NCBI GenBank assembly: GCA_002457715.1
Contig: NTKN01000008.1
Coordinates: 1 to 32,083 of the forward strand
Reading direction: 5' to 3'
DNA: 32,083 nucleotides
From: Cryomorphaceae bacterium MED-G14
Lineage (GTDB): Bacteria; Bacteroidota; Bacteroidia; Flavobacteriales; Flavobacteriaceae
Program-made: the position numbers and the translations under genes
Part shown: positions 1-12,035 of the stretch, piece after piece
Numbering within the stretch: position 1 is the first letter of the stretch
Layout of the letters: each line of letters opens with the position of its first letter
The notes under the pieces: model-generated
The model's input: the letters and a program-made list of their open reading frames with translations, nothing else
Databases searched by the model: none
What the model was told of the DNA's origin: nothing

Positions 1-70
1 TAAGAGCTCTTATACCTGGAGCTGAAATACCATCATCATTAGTCACTAGTATTAAAGGTTTTTTTGACAT
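1..70 (-). CDS. surE: 5'/3'-nucleotidase SurE, N-terminal fragment (runs off left edge)
   Basis: Reverse complement from ATG at 70 reads MSKKPLILVTNDDGISAPGIRAL, the SurE N-terminal motif (TNDDGxxAPGI). Not in the supplied ORF track because it is truncated. Confidence 0.9.
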   Translation of the reverse strand, partial: MSKKPLILVTNDDGISAPGIRAL

Positions 71-138
71 ATATGGTCTAATTTTTGAACAAAAGTAATT
101 AAATCAAAATACATAATATTAAATAGATTTGATTCTAT

Positions 139-158
139 AATTATTATTATTATTATTT
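139..158. repeat. Short (TTA)n trinucleotide tract upstream of the S41 peptidase
   Basis: aattattattattattattta directly readable, ending about 17 nt before the ATG. Confidence 0.7.
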
Positions 159-174
159 ACTTTTATAAATCACT

Positions 175-2271
175 ATGAACAAGAAATTTGAATATTTATT
201 TTTGTTGATTCCATTATTAATTATTGGTTTTACAATTACCAATAAAAATTTTTCTGATCCTAATAAAGATAGATTATTGATAGAGATTATAAAGTATGTT
301 GTTGAAAAGGGACATTATAATAAAATTCAAATTGATGATGATCTCTCAGAAAAAATTTATTTATCCTTTATTGATAAACTCGACAAACAAAAAAGATTTT
401 TTTTAAAATCTGATCTAAAGAATTTCGAAAAGTACAAGTACAGGTTAGATGACCAAATTAAAAATTATGATCTTACTTTTTTTAACCTAGTTTACGAAAC
501 ACTAAAACTAAGATCTAATGAAGTTCAATCTTATTATAAAGAAATTTTAGCTAAACCGTTTGACTTCAAATATAAAGAGGAATTAAATTTAGATTTTGAG
601 AATAAAGATTTTTCAAAGAATAAAAGTGAAATTAAACAAAGGTGGAGAAAACAACTTAAATTTTCAACTTTAGATATTTCATTACTAAAGCTAGGTGATT
701 CTATTTCAACAATAAATGATCGTATATATAATGAATCCTTAGCAATTGTAAAAAAAAACACAGAAGATTTCTTCGAGTTTTATAACGATATGGATAGAGA
801 TGATTGGTTTTCTTCATATATAAATTCTTTTTTAAATCAACTTGATCCACATACATTTTATTTTCAGCCTGATGACAAGGAAAGATTTGATGTTAATATA
901 TCAGGAAAATTTAATGGAATAGGTGCAAGATTAACAAAAACTGAAGGTTCAATAAAAATTGTAGAAATTATTATTGGAGGTCCAATCTGGAAAGATAATT
1001 TGCTCAATGTTGGTGATGTAATTTTAAAAGTAGCACAAGATAATTCTGAACCTATAGATGTTGTAGGTATGAAGTTGGATGATGCTATAAAACTTATTAA
1101 GGGTCCAGCTAAATCTTTCGTAACATTAACAGTAAAAAAGATTGATGGCTCTATAAAAGATGTTAGTATAATGAGAGACTTAGTTGAATTAGAGGAAATA
1201 TATGCTAAATCAACCTTAATAAACAAAGAAAATATAAATTATGGATACATAAGTTTACCAAAGTTTTATGTTGATTTTTCTGATTATAAAAACAGGAATT
1301 CCTCTGAAGATGTTAAAAATCACATAATCAAGCTCAAAAATAATGGGATGAAAGGCCTTATCCTTGACTTAAGAAATAATGGTGGAGGATCCCTACAAAC
1401 TGTAGTAGATATGACTGGTTTATTTATTGAAAAAGGACCTGTAGTTCAAGTAAAGTCAATTGGAAATAGAAAAAAAATTTTATATGACAGAAATCCTGAA
1501 ATTATTTGGGATGGACCCTTAGTAATTTTAATTAATGAAATGTCTGCATCTGCTTCCGAAATTCTTGCTGCTGCTCTTCAAGATTATAAAAGAGCTGTGA
1601 TAATTGGCAGCAAAAAGTCTTTTGGAAAGGGCACTGTTCAAAACATTATAGATTTAAACAAGTTTATCTCAAATTCAGACTTTGATATGGGAGCTATAAA
1701 AATTACTACCGATAAGTTTTACAGAATTAATGGTGAATCTGTGCAATTAGAAGGTGTTAAAAGTGATGTTGTAATTCCTGACAGTTATATGCATATTTTT
1801 AATGGAGAGAAAGATGAGAATAATCCATTAAAATGGGATAAAATAGATGCTGCTTTTTACAATCCATGGAATGGCTTTAAGAATTTCAGTTTTATAAAAA
1901 ATAATGCGCAGTCAAGGATCAATTCAAATAATTATTTAAAGTTGATTAGTAAAAGAGCTGATTGGATTAAAGAACAAAGTGAAAATAAATTAATTCCCTT
2001 AAATTTTTCAGTATATAAAGATTATGTTGAAAATAATAAGAAAAGAAACAAGCTTTTTGAAAGTATTTCAGAATATTCTAACAACCTTAATTTTAAATTA
2101 CTTAAATCAGAAAAAGATTTTATTATGTCAAATAAAGATTTACTTAGCAATAGAAATCGATGGCATAAAAATTTGAAAAAAGATATTTTTATTAGTGAGG
2201 GTGTCAATGTTTTAGAGCAAATTTTTTTAAATAAATCTAAATCTGAAATGATTATAGCTAATAAGGAATGA
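175..2271 (+). CDS. prc: S41 family C-terminal processing peptidase (Tsp/Prc type, PDZ domain)
   Basis: PDZ-like region (GIGARLTKTEGSIKIVEIIIGGPIW...GDVILKV), S41 core LILDLRNNGGGSL, catalytic Ser/Lys region INEMSASASEILAAALQDYKRAVIIGSKKSFGKGTVQ. Confidence 0.93.
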   Translation: MNKKFEYLFLLIPLLIIGFTITNKNFSDPNKDRLLIEIIKYVVEKGHYNKIQIDDDLSEKIYLSFIDKLDKQKRFFLKSDLKNFEKYKYRLDDQIKNYDLTFFNLVYETLKLRSNEVQSYYKEILAKPFDFKYKEELNLDFENKDFSKNKSEIKQRWRKQLKFSTLDISLLKLGDSISTINDRIYNESLAIVKKNTEDFFEFYNDMDRDDWFSSYINSFLNQLDPHTFYFQPDDKERFDVNISGKFNGIGARLTKTEGSIKIVEIIIGGPIWKDNLLNVGDVILKVAQDNSEPIDVVGMKLDDAIKLIKGPAKSFVTLTVKKIDGSIKDVSIMRDLVELEEIYAKSTLINKENINYGYISLPKFYVDFSDYKNRNSSEDVKNHIIKLKNNGMKGLILDLRNNGGGSLQTVVDMTGLFIEKGPVVQVKSIGNRKKILYDRNPEIIWDGPLVILINEMSASASEILAAALQDYKRAVIIGSKKSFGKGTVQNIIDLNKFISNSDFDMGAIKITTDKFYRINGESVQLEGVKSDVVIPDSYMHIFNGEKDENNPLKWDKIDAAFYNPWNGFKNFSFIKNNAQSRINSNNYLKLISKRADWIKEQSENKLIPLNFSVYKDYVENNKKRNKLFESISEYSNNLNFKLLKSEKDFIMSNKDLLSNRNRWHKNLKKDIFISEGVNVLEQIFLNKSKSEMIIANKE

Positions 2272-2284
2272 TAAATTTCAAGGT

Positions 2285-3328
2285 TTGGTAAATAATATTC
2301 CTTTAAGATTATCATACCTCTATATTTTTCTTTGCTTTATAGTTTCTGTTTTTGTTTTTTTTATTGTACCAGATAAAACCAAGAATGCAAATGCAATGAA
2401 TTTAAATATTCAGTCAAAAAAACCAGGATTTGAGGTTAATATTTTAAAAGTTCCAATAAATTATCACAATGAAAATTTTTCAGACTTATTTTTTGGTTCG
2501 GAAAAAAAATTTGATGAATATGCTATTAGTTCAATTTCTAGCGAAGGCAACCAATTAGTTGTTAATATATATTCAGATAATAATAATCAGATAGTAAAAA
2601 ACTTTGATTTTGATCGATTTGATGAAAATAATTTTGATCTAATTAAATCAAAGTATGTTTCTTCCAAAAAATTTCTTTTTGGTACTGATATATATGGAAG
2701 AGATGTTTTTAGTAGAGTTTTATTAGGTACTAGGGTTTCATTATCTATTGGATTAATGGCAGTAATAATTTCAACAATTATTGGATTATTTTTTGGTGTT
2801 TTAGGAGGTTACTATGGAGGCAAGATAGATTCATTTGTTGTTTGGTTAATTAATGTTTTTTGGTCAATACCAACCTTATTATTAGTTATTGCAATCTCTT
2901 TATCTATAGGAAAAGGATTTTGGCAAATTTATATAGCAATTGGATGTTCCATATGGGTTGAAGTTGCTAGACTTGTGCGTGGTAAGATTAAATCAGAAAA
3001 AGAAAAAGACTACATAACAGCTGTAAAAGTTTTAGGAATTAGTGATTTCAGAATTGTTTTAAAACATATTCTTCCTAACATCATTGGCCCAATTTTAATA
3101 ATTTCTGCTACTAACTTCGCATCAAGTATCCTGTTAGAAAGCGGTCTAAGCTTTTTAGGAATTGGAACTCAACCTCCTATGCCTAGTTGGGGATATATGA
3201 TTAAAGAAAATTATCAGTATATTCTTTTGGGTAATGCTTATTTAGCATTAATTCCAGGCTTTTTTCTTATGATTTTAGTTACAAGTTTTATTTATATATC
3301 AAACTATTATTCAGAAATAATTAAGTAG
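2285..3328 (+). CDS. ABC transporter permease, OppC/DppC-like
   Basis: GTDIYGRDVFSRVLLGTRVSLSIGL and ESGLSFLGIGTQPPMPSWGYMI are OppC/DppC signatures; multiple TM segments. Start is TTG at 2285, with no in-frame ATG nearby. Confidence 0.88.
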   Translation: MVNNIPLRLSYLYIFLCFIVSVFVFFIVPDKTKNANAMNLNIQSKKPGFEVNILKVPINYHNENFSDLFFGSEKKFDEYAISSISSEGNQLVVNIYSDNNNQIVKNFDFDRFDENNFDLIKSKYVSSKKFLFGTDIYGRDVFSRVLLGTRVSLSIGLMAVIISTIIGLFFGVLGGYYGGKIDSFVVWLINVFWSIPTLLLVIAISLSIGKGFWQIYIAIGCSIWVEVARLVRGKIKSEKEKDYITAVKVLGISDFRIVLKHILPNIIGPILIISATNFASSILLESGLSFLGIGTQPPMPSWGYMIKENYQYILLGNAYLALIPGFFLMILVTSFIYISNYYSEIIK

Positions 3329-3330
3329 AG

Positions 3331-4581
3331 TTACCATTTTTCTTTTTTTACAGAATCTAGCTTTATATATCCCCCAAATAAGATTATTGAAGCTAATAAG
3401 CTTGACCCTCCATAACTTATAAATGGCAAAGGAATACCTACAGTTGGAAAAACTCCAATCACCATACTTATATTAATAGCAAATTGGAAAAAAAAGATAG
3501 ATGCAACGCTATAAATAACTATTTTATTAAATATATTTCTATTAGTGTTAGCTCTACTAATCATTCTTAATATGAGAATTGTAAATAGAATTATTGTCAA
3601 AATTGAACCAAAAAACCCCCATTCTTCTCCAATAGTTGCAAAAATATAATCACTATGTTGTTCAGGAACAAAATCTCCTTTTGTTTGAGTTCCTTTTAAA
3701 AAACCTTCACCAAAAAAACCTCCAGATTTGAATGCAAGTTGTGACTGATTTGTATTATAGCCAATTCCTCTATTATCTTCTTTAATACCCAATACTATAT
3801 CAAACCTATCCCTATGCCTTTGTTCAAAAACTTCATTAAAAATAAAGTCAACACATAAAATGAATATTAATGACAATATTCCGTAGAATAAAAATTTTCG
3901 AAAAGATAATTTTCTATAAATATATATGAGTAAGATTGAAATAATTAATGTTGATATTATAAACAAAATATTTTGTTTTCCAACTACTATAGTTGTAATA
4001 AATAAAATAGTAAGCCATATAAAAATATTCATATATGTACTTGGTAAACCAATAACATACAAAACAAAAAAGAAGCTAAAATATATTAATGCAGTTCCAG
4101 GATCAGGCTGAATTATTATAAGAAAAATTGGTATTAAAACGATTAAAAAGCTATATAATTGAATACTTTTTCTTTTTAGATCTGAGTTTATATTACTCAG
4201 ATATTTTGCTAAAGCTAAAGCGGTTATTGGTTTCATGAATTCGGAAGGTTGAAGACTAAAACCCATTAAAGAAAACCAAGATTTTGCTCCTTTAACTTCA
4301 TTTCCAAAAATTAGTACAGCAATTAATAAAATAATACCAATTAGGTAAATTATACTTGAATATCTGAAAAAAAATCTATCATCAGAAACAAGAATAAATA
4401 AGAAAATTATTAATGAAATTAAAGTAAAAATCAATTGTTTTCCAAAAGGATTTTTGAATGAGAAAAAACTCATATTATCAAAATAAGTGGATGAGTAAAT
4501 ATTAACTAATCCAATCATGATTAATAAGCTTACAATTGAAATTGATACAAAATCAAATTTTTTAATATTTAAACTATTCAT
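3331..4581 (-). CDS. rodA: Rod shape-determining protein RodA (SEDS family)
   Basis: Polytopic SEDS protein with SLQPSEFMKP, PDPGTALIYF, SDYIFATIGEEWGFFG, FPTVGIPLPFISYGGSS; located after mrdA. Confidence 0.95.
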   Translation of the reverse strand: MNSLNIKKFDFVSISIVSLLIMIGLVNIYSSTYFDNMSFFSFKNPFGKQLIFTLISLIIFLFILVSDDRFFFRYSSIIYLIGIILLIAVLIFGNEVKGAKSWFSLMGFSLQPSEFMKPITALALAKYLSNINSDLKRKSIQLYSFLIVLIPIFLIIIQPDPGTALIYFSFFFVLYVIGLPSTYMNIFIWLTILFITTIVVGKQNILFIISTLIISILLIYIYRKLSFRKFLFYGILSLIFILCVDFIFNEVFEQRHRDRFDIVLGIKEDNRGIGYNTNQSQLAFKSGGFFGEGFLKGTQTKGDFVPEQHSDYIFATIGEEWGFFGSILTIILFTILILRMISRANTNRNIFNKIVIYSVASIFFFQFAINISMVIGVFPTVGIPLPFISYGGSSLLASIILFGGYIKLDSVKKEKW

Positions 4582-6433
4582 TTATAGTAAAATTTTCATA
4601 TATGTATGGCTTCATGTATTCTTCTTTTAAATTTCCATTTAATATGTAGTTCTCAAGCCATTTTCTTTCAACATTTCTGTTTAGATATTTTTCAGCAATA
4701 AGGCTAGATATTGGAGCTGCCCATCTTGTTCCCCAATACCCATTCTCTATAAAAACGCATATGGCAATCTCAGGATCTTCTGCCGGTGCAAATCCAATAA
4801 AAATTGAATGATCGGTTAGCTGTTTTCTTTTACCATTAATTTTTATAAAATTCTCAGCAGTTCCAGTTTTACCAGCTAATGTTATTCCTTTAATTTTAGA
4901 GTTTTGAGCTGTACCTTTCTCTACTACATCAATCATTCCTTTAATAATTGGATCAAAGTGTTTTTCTGAAATTAATGTTTTTTTAATTTTTTTATAATTT
5001 TTATCAATTGAATCATTTTCAATATTTTTAACAAAATGAGGCGATATATACCAACCTTTATTTGCGATTATCGCTGCAAAGTTTGCTAATTGAATTGGTG
5101 TTGTAAGGACTTCACCCTGTCCAATGGAATTTGAGATTGTAGTTGATGCTTCCCATGAGTTTTTATACCATCTATTATAATAATCTGAGCTAGGTATAAA
5201 TCCTCTTTTTCCTGTAGGATGATCATAACCTAAAAAGTTTCCAAATCCAAATGAAGTAACATAATCTTTCCATTTGTCTAAGCCAATTGATGAAGTTTTA
5301 TAGTTTTCGATAATTTCTTTGTAAGTTTTTGCAAAATATGTATTACATGAGGTATATATTGCATTATTTAAATTTGTATATGTTTCTAGATTAGTATGAC
5401 ATTTCATGAAAGCATTTTTAGCATAAAAATGGCCACCATTACATCTAAACACAGTCTCTTCTCGAATTACATTTTCTTGTAATCCAATTAATGCATTAAT
5501 TATTTTAAAAGTTGAACCAGGAGGATATTGACCTTGAAGTCCTCTTTCAAACAAAGGTTTTCCGATACTATCTAAATTTAAATTATTATAATTAACGGAT
5601 CGATCTCTTCCAACCAATAAACTTGGATCATATCCGGGAGAATTAACTAAGGCTAGGATTTCTCCAGATTTTGGTTCAATAGCAATAATACTTCCAAATT
5701 TATTTTTCATCAATGAATCACCATAAACTTGAAGTTCGATATCTAAGGTAACATCAATATTTTTTGCAGGTATCATTAAGCTATCATAGATACCGTTTTT
5801 ATACTTGCTAATAATTCTATTAAACTTATCCTTTTGAAAATATTTTACACCTTTCTTACCTCTCAAAACTTTTTCATAAGATTTTTCTAAACCTTGCCTT
5901 CCGATCATTTCACCAGCTCTGTAATAGGGGTTGGTATCAATCTCATATGTATTTACTTCGCTTATATATCCAAAAAGATTTGAAGCAGTTTGAAAGTTGT
6001 ATTTTCTTTTTGATTTTTTTTGGATAAAAAGACCACTAAATTTCCAAAGTTTCTCTTGAATATTAGCATACTCATTTTTTGTTATACCAGAGATTAATAT
6101 TGAAGGTTTAACAGCAGAATATTTTTTTGCCTTGTTAAGTCGGTTAAGAAAATCTCTGCTGGTTATATTAATTTCATTCGAGATTGATAAACTATCTGAA
6201 ATTTTAATGTCTTTTGGAATAATCATTAAGTCATAATATGGTTCGTTATATACAATCAGTTTTTTATTTCTATCGTATATATACCCTCTTTCAGGAAAAT
6301 CATATACTTTTTGAATTGAAGCTCTTTCTAAAATTTGTGAAGAGTTATTATTAATAATTTGAAGATCAAAAAGTTTAATTATTAAAAGAACTGATATGAT
6401 GATAACTATTATTTGAAAAAGTTTATCACGCAT
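4574..6433 (-). CDS. mrdA: Penicillin-binding protein 2 (transpeptidase)
   Basis: N-terminal TM, PBP dimerisation region, SxxK (PPGSTFK), SxN (TSCNTYF), KTG (AGKTGTAEN). Confidence 0.95.
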   Translation of the reverse strand: MRDKLFQIIVIIISVLLIIKLFDLQIINNNSSQILERASIQKVYDFPERGYIYDRNKKLIVYNEPYYDLMIIPKDIKISDSLSISNEINITSRDFLNRLNKAKKYSAVKPSILISGITKNEYANIQEKLWKFSGLFIQKKSKRKYNFQTASNLFGYISEVNTYEIDTNPYYRAGEMIGRQGLEKSYEKVLRGKKGVKYFQKDKFNRIISKYKNGIYDSLMIPAKNIDVTLDIELQVYGDSLMKNKFGSIIAIEPKSGEILALVNSPGYDPSLLVGRDRSVNYNNLNLDSIGKPLFERGLQGQYPPGSTFKIINALIGLQENVIREETVFRCNGGHFYAKNAFMKCHTNLETYTNLNNAIYTSCNTYFAKTYKEIIENYKTSSIGLDKWKDYVTSFGFGNFLGYDHPTGKRGFIPSSDYYNRWYKNSWEASTTISNSIGQGEVLTTPIQLANFAAIIANKGWYISPHFVKNIENDSIDKNYKKIKKTLISEKHFDPIIKGMIDVVEKGTAQNSKIKGITLAGKTGTAENFIKINGKRKQLTDHSIFIGFAPAEDPEIAICVFIENGYWGTRWAAPISSLIAEKYLNRNVERKWLENYILNGNLKEEYMKPYIYENFTINE

Positions 6434-6941
6434 TTTTTCTAAAAAATATTAACAAGATAAAGTATGAAAAGATTATTGAAATAATCGAGCTAATTAATGT
6501 TTTGTTCAATATAATATCAAAATTTTTTAATGAAAAAATTTCTACTGAGTTTAAAATTAATTGATGTGTAAAAAACATTAGGAATAGATAAGTAAGTTGT
6601 TGATATAAGCTTGTACCGCTAATATACTCTGATGTTTTTCTGACTTTATTTACGTCAAAGTTTCCAAAAGCAAATTTAATTATGTACGGTTTAGTTAAAA
6701 TAGATAGAAGAAGAGAAAATGTAATTATCCCAAATGAATTAGAAAAAAAGTCTATAACAAAACCAAAAATAAATGTAATTATATAAGCGATACTTTTATT
6801 GAAATTTAAAGGAAAAACTAAAACAAAAATCAGATATATATTAACTGTATTTCCAAAAATTAAAAAATTATTAAATATCATAACTTGAGATAATGATAAA
6901 ATTATAAATCTAAAAAACAATATTTGATTTAGATTATTCAA
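6426..6941 (-). CDS. mreD: Rod shape-determining protein MreD
   Basis: Small polytopic membrane protein between mreC and mrdA in canonical mre order; TTG start at 6941. Confidence 0.85.
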   Translation of the reverse strand: MNNLNQILFFRFIILSLSQVMIFNNFLIFGNTVNIYLIFVLVFPLNFNKSIAYIITFIFGFVIDFFSNSFGIITFSLLLSILTKPYIIKFAFGNFDVNKVRKTSEYISGTSLYQQLTYLFLMFFTHQLILNSVEIFSLKNFDIILNKTLISSIISIIFSYFILLIFFRKNA

Positions 6942-7734
6942 TTAAGTTTATTAAATCGTTGAACTCTTCAATAAAATCATTTTTTACTATGTAAACATTT
7001 CGTAAGGAGCCAAAATCTTCAAACAATTTTACTGAAATATTAAAGTAATTAGTTGATTCTGGCAAATTAAAATCTGATATGACTCCAATAGGAATATTTC
7101 TAGGAAAAATAGAAGACATACCCCCTGAAATTATTGTGTCACCTATGGAAATATTAGCACTTTTTGGAATGTCCTCTAATTCCATTATTTGATGATTTTT
7201 GCCGTTCCAATATAATGAACCAAAATGTTCACTCTTTTTTACAACTGCATTAATTTTAAGTTGTGAATTTAAAATTGAAATTGCAGTGGCAAATCTTTCA
7301 GATACATTATTTATGACTCCAATAATTCCTTGGCTGGTTATTATTCCATCATCAACTTCAATATTTTGAAACTTTCCTTTATCAATAGTTATAAAATTCT
7401 TTGAAAATTTTATACTATTAGAAATAACTTTTGATGGAATATATCTAAAATTTTTTTTTAAAATAATTGAGTCATTTTCATATTTATAGTTTAAATTATT
7501 TTTTAGAAATGAATTTTCAATTACTAATTTTTGATTTGTGTTAACCAAATCAAAATATTCAAAAACTTCTGTTTTAATTTCATTAATCGAATTAACTATA
7601 GAGCTGGAGTATAAATTAAACTTAGAAATTTGGTAATAGTTTCTGCTAAAAATTTGTGTAGTTGAGATAGAAATTAGAATTAAAAAAATTATGGAGTTTA
7701 TATTTTTAATAATAAAATCAATAAAGTTTCGCAT
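6934..7734 (-). CDS. mreC: Rod shape-determining protein MreC
   Basis: N-terminal TM plus MreC-like domain (GKFQNIEVDDGIITSQGIIGVINNVSERFATAISILNSQLKINAVVKKS); between mreB and mreD. Confidence 0.92.
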   Translation of the reverse strand: MRNFIDFIIKNINSIIFLILISISTTQIFSRNYYQISKFNLYSSSIVNSINEIKTEVFEYFDLVNTNQKLVIENSFLKNNLNYKYENDSIILKKNFRYIPSKVISNSIKFSKNFITIDKGKFQNIEVDDGIITSQGIIGVINNVSERFATAISILNSQLKINAVVKKSEHFGSLYWNGKNHQIMELEDIPKSANISIGDTIISGGMSSIFPRNIPIGVISDFNLPESTNYFNISVKLFEDFGSLRNVYIVKNDFIEEFNDLINLIE

Positions 7735-7738
7735 TAAA

Positions 7739-8767
7739 TTATTTTACTAAAACACTTTTAAAGCGTTCAATATTTTTTAATGTAATACCTGTACCTCTTA
7801 CAACAGCTCTAAGTGGATCTTCAGCGATAAAAACAGGTAGGTCAGTTTTTTTTGAAATTCTTTTGTCAAGACCTCTAAGCATTGAACCTCCGCCAGCTAA
7901 ATATATTCCAGTGTTATAGATATCTGCCGCTAGTTCAGGTGGTGTTTGAGAGAGTGTTTCCATCACTGATTCCTCAATTCTTACTATTGACTTATCTAAG
8001 GCTTTAGCTATTTCTCTGTAGCCAATTGAAATTTCTTTAGGTTTTCCTGAAAGAAGATCCCTACCTTGAACCAGTATGTCATCAGGAGGAGTATCTAATT
8101 CATCTAAAGCTGATCCTATATTAATTTTTATTTTTTCAGCTGTTCTATCTCCAATCGATAAGTTGTGTTGAGTTCTCATGTAATAAACAATATCTTCGGT
8201 GAAAACGTCACCTGCAATTTTTACACTTTTATCACAAACAATTCCTGCTAAAGCTATTACCGCAATTTCAGTTGTACCACCGCCTATATCAATAATCATA
8301 TTACCCTTGGGTTGCATAATATCTACACCAATTCCAATAGCAGCAGCCATTGGTTCATGAATTAAATAAACTTCTTTTCCATTTACTCTTTCAGCAGATT
8401 CTTTAACAGCCCTCATCTCTACTTCTGTTATACCGGATGGAATACATATTACCATTTTTAAAGATGGAGAGTAAAATCTTTTATTTAGATTAGGAATACT
8501 TTTTATTAATTGACCAATCATTTGCTCGGATGCATTAAAGTCAGCAATAACACCATCTTTTAAGGGACGAATTGTTTTAATATTTTCATGAGTTTTACCA
8601 TGCATTAATTTTGCTTCTTTTCCAACTGCAATGATCTTACCTGACTTTTGGTCAATGGCAACTATAGATGGACTGTCAACAACAACTTTATCATTATGAA
8701 TAATTAAAGTATTAGCAGTTCCAAGGTCAATAGCAATTGATTCAGTCCAAAAGTCAAAAAAACTCAT
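7739..8767 (-). CDS. mreB: Rod shape-determining protein MreB (actin-like)
   Basis: IAIDLGTANTLI, IHEPMAAAIGIG, MIIDIGGGTTEIAVIAL, YLAGGGSMLRGL. Confidence 0.97.
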   Translation of the reverse strand: MSFFDFWTESIAIDLGTANTLIIHNDKVVVDSPSIVAIDQKSGKIIAVGKEAKLMHGKTHENIKTIRPLKDGVIADFNASEQMIGQLIKSIPNLNKRFYSPSLKMVICIPSGITEVEMRAVKESAERVNGKEVYLIHEPMAAAIGIGVDIMQPKGNMIIDIGGGTTEIAVIALAGIVCDKSVKIAGDVFTEDIVYYMRTQHNLSIGDRTAEKIKINIGSALDELDTPPDDILVQGRDLLSGKPKEISIGYREIAKALDKSIVRIEESVMETLSQTPPELAADIYNTGIYLAGGGSMLRGLDKRISKKTDLPVFIAEDPLRAVVRGTGITLKNIERFKSVLVK

Positions 8768-8797
8768 AAAGTATTGGTTATTAGTAAAGTTAGCAAA

Positions 8798-10303
8798 TTA
8801 ATGTTTAAAGTGTCTGTTTCTAGTGAAAACCATGGAGATATTGTTATTATTACAATAGTCAATAGATAAATTATCTTTAATTGACCCTCCAGGCTGAATT
8901 ACAGAACAAATTCCATTATTTGAAGCTATTTCGACACAGTCAGGAAATGGAAAAAACGCATCACTTGCCATTACGGAATTTTTAAGATCAAAATTAAATT
9001 TTTTTGCTTTATCAATCGCTTGATTAAGGGCATCAACTCTTGAGGTTTGACCTGTTCCTGATGAAATTAATTGATTGTTTTTTGCCAGAACAATAGTATT
9101 AGATTTTGTATGCTTTGAAATTTTAGAAGCAAATAATAAATCTTCAATTTCCTTATTAGTTGGTAGTTTCTTTGTTACATATTCTAAATGATCAAGATTA
9201 TCAGTGATATTATCTCTATCTTGAGTTAGGATACCATTTAAACATGTTCTTACTGTTTTATTATCTAATTCAATATTTTTAATTTTTAAAATAATCCTAT
9301 TTTTTTTGCAACTTAAAATTTTTAATGCATCTCTTGAATATGAGGGAGCCATAATGACTTCAAAGAATAATTTATTAATTTCATTTGCTGAATGCAAATC
9401 AATTTCTTTATTAGAAATCAATACCCCTCCAAAAGCTGAAATTGGGTCACCTTGAAGAGCTTTTTTATAAGCTTCTAAAATTGAATTTCTTATAGCTAAT
9501 CCACATGCATTATTATGTTTAAGTATTGCAAAGGTTGAATCATTATTCCAAAATTCCTTTATTAAATTATATGCTGAATCAATATCAAGTAAATTATTAT
9601 ATGAAAGTTCTTTCCCGTTTAATTTTTCAAAAATAGAATCAATTTCACCAACAAAAGATCCTTTTTGATGAGGGTTTTCTCCGTATCTCAATTCATTAGA
9701 CTTTTCAATTGAGCCTTTTTCAAAATATTGATTTATAAAATTATCATAATTGGATGATATTTTAAATGCTTTAGCTGCATATTTTTTTTTCTTTTCTATT
9801 GAAAATATTCCTTTATTCTTATCCAAGTCGTCAAGGAATTCATCATACTGATCAATTGAAGATAAGCACACAACATGATTGAAATTTTTTGCTGCAGCAC
9901 GTATTAATGAAATCCCACCAATATCAATTTTTTCAATTATTTCTTCATGCGATTTAGCATCATTTACTGTATTTTCAAAAGGATATAAATCAACAATTAC
10001 ATAATCAATGTTTGGAATATCATATTCTATTTTTTCATTTGAGTCATTTGTATTTTCTCTTCTGAATAATATTCCACCAAAAATTTTTGGGTGAAGGGTT
10101 TTTACTCTTCCTCCAAAAATTGAAGGGTAATCAGTCAAATTTTCAACTTTTTTTATTTCATAACCTAGCTCAGTAAGATATTTTTCTGTTCCACCAGTTG
10201 AAATAATTCTAATATTTAAATCACTAAGTTTTTTAGCAATTTTTTCAATTCCATGTTTATCATACACTGAAATTAGTGCCGATTTTTGAAAGTAACTATT
10301 CAT
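8798..10303 (-). CDS. purH: Bifunctional AICAR transformylase/IMP cyclohydrolase
   Basis: MGS-like N-terminus (ALISVYDKHGIEKIAKKL...STGGTEKYL), GGRVKTLHPKIFGGIL, LRYGENPHQKG, KHNNACGLA, C-terminal RHFKH. Confidence 0.96.
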   Translation of the reverse strand: MNSYFQKSALISVYDKHGIEKIAKKLSDLNIRIISTGGTEKYLTELGYEIKKVENLTDYPSIFGGRVKTLHPKIFGGILFRRENTNDSNEKIEYDIPNIDYVIVDLYPFENTVNDAKSHEEIIEKIDIGGISLIRAAAKNFNHVVCLSSIDQYDEFLDDLDKNKGIFSIEKKKKYAAKAFKISSNYDNFINQYFEKGSIEKSNELRYGENPHQKGSFVGEIDSIFEKLNGKELSYNNLLDIDSAYNLIKEFWNNDSTFAILKHNNACGLAIRNSILEAYKKALQGDPISAFGGVLISNKEIDLHSANEINKLFFEVIMAPSYSRDALKILSCKKNRIILKIKNIELDNKTVRTCLNGILTQDRDNITDNLDHLEYVTKKLPTNKEIEDLLFASKISKHTKSNTIVLAKNNQLISSGTGQTSRVDALNQAIDKAKKFNFDLKNSVMASDAFFPFPDCVEIASNNGICSVIQPGGSIKDNLSIDYCNNNNISMVFTRNRHFKH

Positions 10304-10339
10304 AAATATATAAACGGTAAATGTAAAATATTTAAAAAA

Positions 10340-10367
10340 AAAAAAGCTGCATATGAGCAGCTTTTTT
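10340..10367. terminator. Rho-independent terminator downstream of groEL, with A/T tracts on both sides
   Basis: aaaaaagctgc-atatga-gcagctttttt: 11-bp perfect stem with a 6-nt loop, between the groEL stop (10388) and purH start (10303). Confidence 0.85.
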
Positions 10368-10387
10368 AAGTATAAATTTTAAACTTA

Positions 10388-12031
<1,644 letters not shown>

Positions 12032-12035
12032 TTAA

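Noticed and set aside
534-2315. Minus-strand ORFs opposite the S41 protease (75, 120, 97 aa)
   Set aside because: Antisense of a well-supported CDS, Ser/Leu/Ile-rich composition typical of AT-rich shadow ORFs.
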